Shown here in pieces: positions 61,887 through 64,000 of a stretch of DNA of 64,000 nucleotides. A program made the position numbers and the translations under genes. Source of the stretch: an uncultured Candidatus Melainabacteria bacterium. Its GTDB lineage: Bacteria > Cyanobacteriota > Vampirovibrionia > Gastranaerophilales > Gastranaerophilaceae. Positions within the stretch are counted from its first letter, which is position 1. Each line of letters begins with the position of its first letter. Location of the stretch: contig CAKVLL010000005.1 of assembly GCA_934757255.1 (NCBI GenBank), positions 33,589-97,588 of the forward strand, given 5' to 3'. The notes below the pieces were generated by a model. It was given only the letters and a program-made list of their open reading frames with translations. It was not told the DNA's origin and searched no databases.

Positions 61887-62308
61887 CGTGCCGTCATTGT
61901 GAGCGGAGCGAAACAATCCAGCTTTTTCGGCAAAATGGGACATTGAAATTTGAAAAACAATTGCAGTTATGTATATATTTTATTTAATAAACGAAATGGC
62001 ACTCTTTATGTTGGTGTAACCTCAAATTTAGTAAAAAGAGTTTACGAGCATAAACAAAAGTTTGTTAAAGGTTTTACTGAAAAATACGGTATTGATAAAC
62101 TTGGATATTATGAAGTTTTTGAAGATATTTTAACTGCAATTGAAAGAGAAAAGAAATTAAAAAATTCACCAAGAAAAAAGAAACTAGAATTAATTGAAAT
62201 AAATAATCCGGATTGGAATGATTTATATTATGAAATTTTAGATTAAATAAAATAATTTATAAAAAAGCTGGATTCTTTCGGGCTAATCGCCCTCAGAATG
62301 ACGGCACG
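61887..62308. mobile_element. Small inverted-repeat element carrying a GIY-YIG nuclease gene
   Basis: The ends are hairpin units in inverted orientation. Left: CGTGCCGTCATT ... AATCCAGCTTTTT (61887-61926). Right: AAAAAGCTGGATT ... AATGACGGCACG (62262-62308). The outer 12 bp and the inner 13 bp are exact inverted repeats, while the hairpin between them varies with compensatory stem changes. The gene at 61950 lies inside. The element splits fabH from fabD. A gene-less pair of the same hairpins lies at 4950-5043. Confidence 0.7.
61950..62246 (+). CDS. GIY-YIG single-domain nuclease
   Basis: A 98-residue protein of the UvrC-N-terminal/UPF0213-like type. The GIY-YIG strand pair is YVYILFNKRNGTLYVGVTS, then an arginine in VKRVYEHK, a glutamate in YYEVFEDILTAIEREKKLK and the end PDWNDLYYEIL. 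The fold cuts DNA with one metal ion. The only possible start is TTG at 61950, since an in-frame stop lies two codons upstream, and no SD is visible. Its position inside inverted hairpins suggests it processes or mobilises them. Confidence 0.85.
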   Translation: MKNNCSYVYILFNKRNGTLYVGVTSNLVKRVYEHKQKFVKGFTEKYGIDKLGYYEVFEDILTAIEREKKLKNSPRKKKLELIEINNPDWNDLYYEILD

Positions 62309-62329
62309 ATAAAACATAAGGAGTTAAAC

Positions 62330-63277
62330 ATGGTAAAAAAAGTAGCATTTTTATTCCCTGGACAAGGTTCACAAGCAGTGGGCATGGGAAAAGATTTATA
62401 TGATAATTTCGAAGCTGCAAAAAATGTTTTTGATACAGCTGACAAGACTTTGAACAAAAGTATTACAACAATTTGTTTTGAAGGACCTGAAGAAGATTTG
62501 AAACAAACTGTTAATACACAACCTTCAATTGTAACAATGTCAATTGCTGCGATGGAAGCTTTAAAATCAGAATTAAATATTAACGCTGATTTTGTTGCGG
62601 GTCACTCTTTGGGTGAATATTGCGCAATGCACGCTGCAGGGGTTATGGATTTGGAAACAACTCTTAAACTTATTCAAAAACGTGCAAATTTGATGGGCGC
62701 TACAAAAGGTGGTTCAATGGCTGCAGTTTTAAACGCTTCTGAAGAACAACTTAAACAAGGCTTAGAAGAAGGCTCAAAAGTTGGTTATGTTGATGTTGCA
62801 AACTACAATTCGCCTGCGCAAGTTGTTATTACAGGTGATGATAATGCAGTTAAAGCAGCTTCTGAATGGTTGCTTGCAAACGGTGTAAGAAGAGTTGTAC
62901 CTCTTGCTGTTTCAGGCGCATTCCACTCTAAATTCATGGAAAATGCAGGCAAAGAATTCGCAAGCTTTGTTGCTGAATTTAGTTTAAATAACGCTTCAAT
63001 TCCTGTTATTACAAACGTAGATGCCGAAGCTACAATCAAGGCAGAAGATTTCAAATTAAAAATGCCAAGACAAATTTCTTCATCAGTTCATTGGACACAA
63101 ACTATTCAAAAAATGGTTGCAGAAGGTGTTGATACGTTTATTGAAATCGGACCTGGAAAAGTTCTAGCTGGTTTAAATAAAAAGATTGCACCAGAAACAA
63201 CTGTTTACAACGTGTTTGATAAAGCTTCATTAGATGCAACAGTTAGTGCATTGAAAGAACAAATGGCTGGTGTGTAA
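62330..63277 (+). CDS. fabD: Malonyl-CoA:ACP transacylase
   Basis: FabD loads malonyl groups onto ACP. FLFPGQGSQAVGMG opens the protein, the nucleophile is Ser93 in AGHSLGEYCAM, the arginine lies in LIQKRANLMG, and the catalytic histidine in VSGAFHSKFM. Near the end EIGPGKVLAGLNKK is typical. Length (315 aa) is normal. AAGGAG lies 8 nt before the ATG. The usual neighbours fabH (upstream) and fabG (downstream) are both displaced by insertions. Confidence 0.96.
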   Translation: MVKKVAFLFPGQGSQAVGMGKDLYDNFEAAKNVFDTADKTLNKSITTICFEGPEEDLKQTVNTQPSIVTMSIAAMEALKSELNINADFVAGHSLGEYCAMHAAGVMDLETTLKLIQKRANLMGATKGGSMAAVLNASEEQLKQGLEEGSKVGYVDVANYNSPAQVVITGDDNAVKAASEWLLANGVRRVVPLAVSGAFHSKFMENAGKEFASFVAEFSLNNASIPVITNVDAEATIKAEDFKLKMPRQISSSVHWTQTIQKMVAEGVDTFIEIGPGKVLAGLNKKIAPETTVYNVFDKASLDATVSALKEQMAGV

Positions 63278-63289
63278 AGGCTTAGAGGT

Positions 63290-63310
63290 GAGGTCACAAT
63301 TTGTGACCTC
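63290..63310. promoter_or_regulatory. Palindromic operator candidate before the ORF6N gene
   Basis: GAGGTCACAA-T-TTGTGACCTC, a perfect palindrome with no T-tract after it, 13 nt past the fabD stop. Its core TCACAA-T-TTGTGA recurs with one central change inside the gene at 63528-63540. It fits autoregulation by the ORF6N protein. Confidence 0.5.
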
Positions 63311-63329
63311 AAAAACTCGGAGATTTTAA

Positions 63330-63857
63330 ATGGATTATTTAACAAATGTAAGAAACTTGATATATGATATTCGCGGGCAAAAGGTTATGCTTGACTTTGA
63401 GCTTGCGGAGTTGTATGAAGTTGAAACAAGATATTTAAACCAAGCTGTAAAACGTAATATTGAAAGATTTCCTTCTGATTTTATGTTTAGGCTTACAAGC
63501 GAAGAATGGGAAGACTTTAAGGTGACATCACAAATTGTGATCTCACCTCTTGGCGGTGGTCGTCAATACATTCCATACGCATTTACCGAGCAAGGTGTCG
63601 CAATGCTTTCAGGCGTTTTACGAAGCCAAAAAGCAATTGAAGTTAATATCAATATTATGCGTACATTTGTTAATCTGAGACAATGGGCATTGGATAGCAA
63701 AGAATTTGGACAAAGACTACTTGACTTAGAAAAATATTTCATTGAACATTGTAAAGATAATGAAAAAGATATTAGAGAAATTTATGAGGCCTTGGATTTG
63801 TTAATGGATAGAACAAAACCAAGTAAAATTGGATTTAAAACAGAGGAAAACAAATAA
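63330..63857 (+). CDS. ORF6N-domain DNA-binding protein (KilA-N/phage antirepressor-like)
   Basis: A 175-residue protein. The ORF6N domain fills the first 100 residues: YDIRGQKVMLDFELAELYEVETRYLNQAVKRN, then RFPSDFMFRLTSEEW, TSQIV, and GGGRQYIPYAFTEQGVAMLSGVL, matching the family closely. A helical tail (about 115-175) with a coiled coil follows. ORF6N proteins come from phages and mobile DNA but are common as solo chromosomal genes. CGGAG precedes the ATG. It sits between fabD and fabG, which are normally adjacent, so it is an insertion. Flanking and internal palindromes suggest self-regulation. Confidence 0.9.
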   Translation: MDYLTNVRNLIYDIRGQKVMLDFELAELYEVETRYLNQAVKRNIERFPSDFMFRLTSEEWEDFKVTSQIVISPLGGGRQYIPYAFTEQGVAMLSGVLRSQKAIEVNINIMRTFVNLRQWALDSKEFGQRLLDLEKYFIEHCKDNEKDIREIYEALDLLMDRTKPSKIGFKTEENK

Positions 63858-63911
63858 TACTTCACTAGAGTTTTTCCATAAAGTGAAGGAATAATTAAAA
63901 AGAAAATGTAG

Positions 63912-63930
63912 GTTGGGCTTTCAGCCCAAC
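63912..63930. repeat. Dispersed GTTGGGC hairpin, copy 2
   Basis: GTTGGGC-TTTCA-GCCCAAC, with the same flanking bases as copy 1 at 12933-12951. It lies between the ORF6N gene and fabG. Confidence 0.65.
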
Positions 63931-63960
63931 AAAAACTTAAAAATAAGGAGAAGAATTACA

Positions 63961-64000
63961 TGACAGAAAGAAAAATTGCACTTATTACAGGTGGTTCACG
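63961..64000 (+). CDS. fabG: 3-oxoacyl-[ACP] reductase (N-terminal fragment)
   Basis: Only 13 codons are in the window: MTERKIALITGGS and the start of an arginine codon. ALITGGSR is the beginning of the short-chain dehydrogenase cofactor loop (TGxxxGxG). With fabH and fabD upstream, FabG is the expected next enzyme, reducing 3-ketoacyl-ACP. An AAGGAG site lies 9 nt before the ATG. Confidence 0.8.

Overview
The window is AT-rich, single-chromosome bacterial DNA with a Gram-negative, flagellated, fermentative gene set: MotA/MotB, FliL/FliM/FliN, a LolD-type ATPase, secreted TolC-like coiled-coil proteins, the FabH-FabD-FabG fatty acid genes, the MEP enzyme IspE, a PPi-dependent phosphofructokinase, a small 4Fe-4S ferredoxin, ThyX and the BioG/BioC biotin pair. 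From memory, the recurring MGMAASQAR-type proteins and this gene mix fit the Gastranaerophilales/Melainabacteria (Vampirovibrionia) side branch of Cyanobacteria. That is an inference from gene content; no 16S rRNA is present.

Layout. 0-2 kb: end of motA, motB and a third cotranscribed gene whose 3' half is duplicated at 3.5 kb, on the far side of an inserted subtilase gene. 3.8-17.6 kb: housekeeping (prephenate dehydratase-like, prenyl synthase, lepB, lolD-like, malQ, thyX, ispE, pgeF) plus two tandem secreted paralogs. 18-29 kb: two members of the MGMxASQxR family flanking a GNAT protein, glmS and mutS, then a YibE/F protein. 29-34 kb: uvrB, bioG-bioC and an orphan histidine kinase. 35-41 kb: a second cluster of MGMxASQxR-type proteins and a TPR-glycosyltransferase. 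41-51 kb: deoB, ferredoxin, a probable accessory stretch (acetyltransferase, AbrB-like protein, broken gene, LysR plus two aldo-keto reductases), tRNA-Asp, a protein with four tandem HTH motifs, and pfp. 51-57 kb: fliN-fliM-fliL, a putative small RNA, an FG-rich lytic transglycosylase and ftsH. 57-64 kb: topA-dprA and the fab genes, which are interrupted by two insertions.

The most striking signal is regulatory. Four promoters match the flagellar sigma-28 (FliA) consensus TAAAGTTT-N11/12-GCCGATAA. Each carries a TGTAAA-N4-TGTAA(A/C) direct repeat upstream, 16-17 bp away in three cases and 28 bp (one more helical turn) in the fourth. They precede a subtilase-like protein, two large MGMxASQxR proteins and a small paralog locus. 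These proteins lack Sec signals and have helical N and C termini with variable middles, as expected of substrates of the flagellar export apparatus. I propose them as an undescribed late-flagellar secreted or surface family.

The window is also rich in small repeats. One is a GIY-YIG nuclease gene bounded by inverted hairpins with compensatory base changes, with a gene-less hairpin pair elsewhere. Another is a family of roughly 135-150 bp elements whose inverted arms are tandem GGNAATAA octamers. There are also dispersed GTTGGGC hairpins. Several genes have a -10 box only 6-7 nt before the ATG, which suggests leaderless mRNAs.
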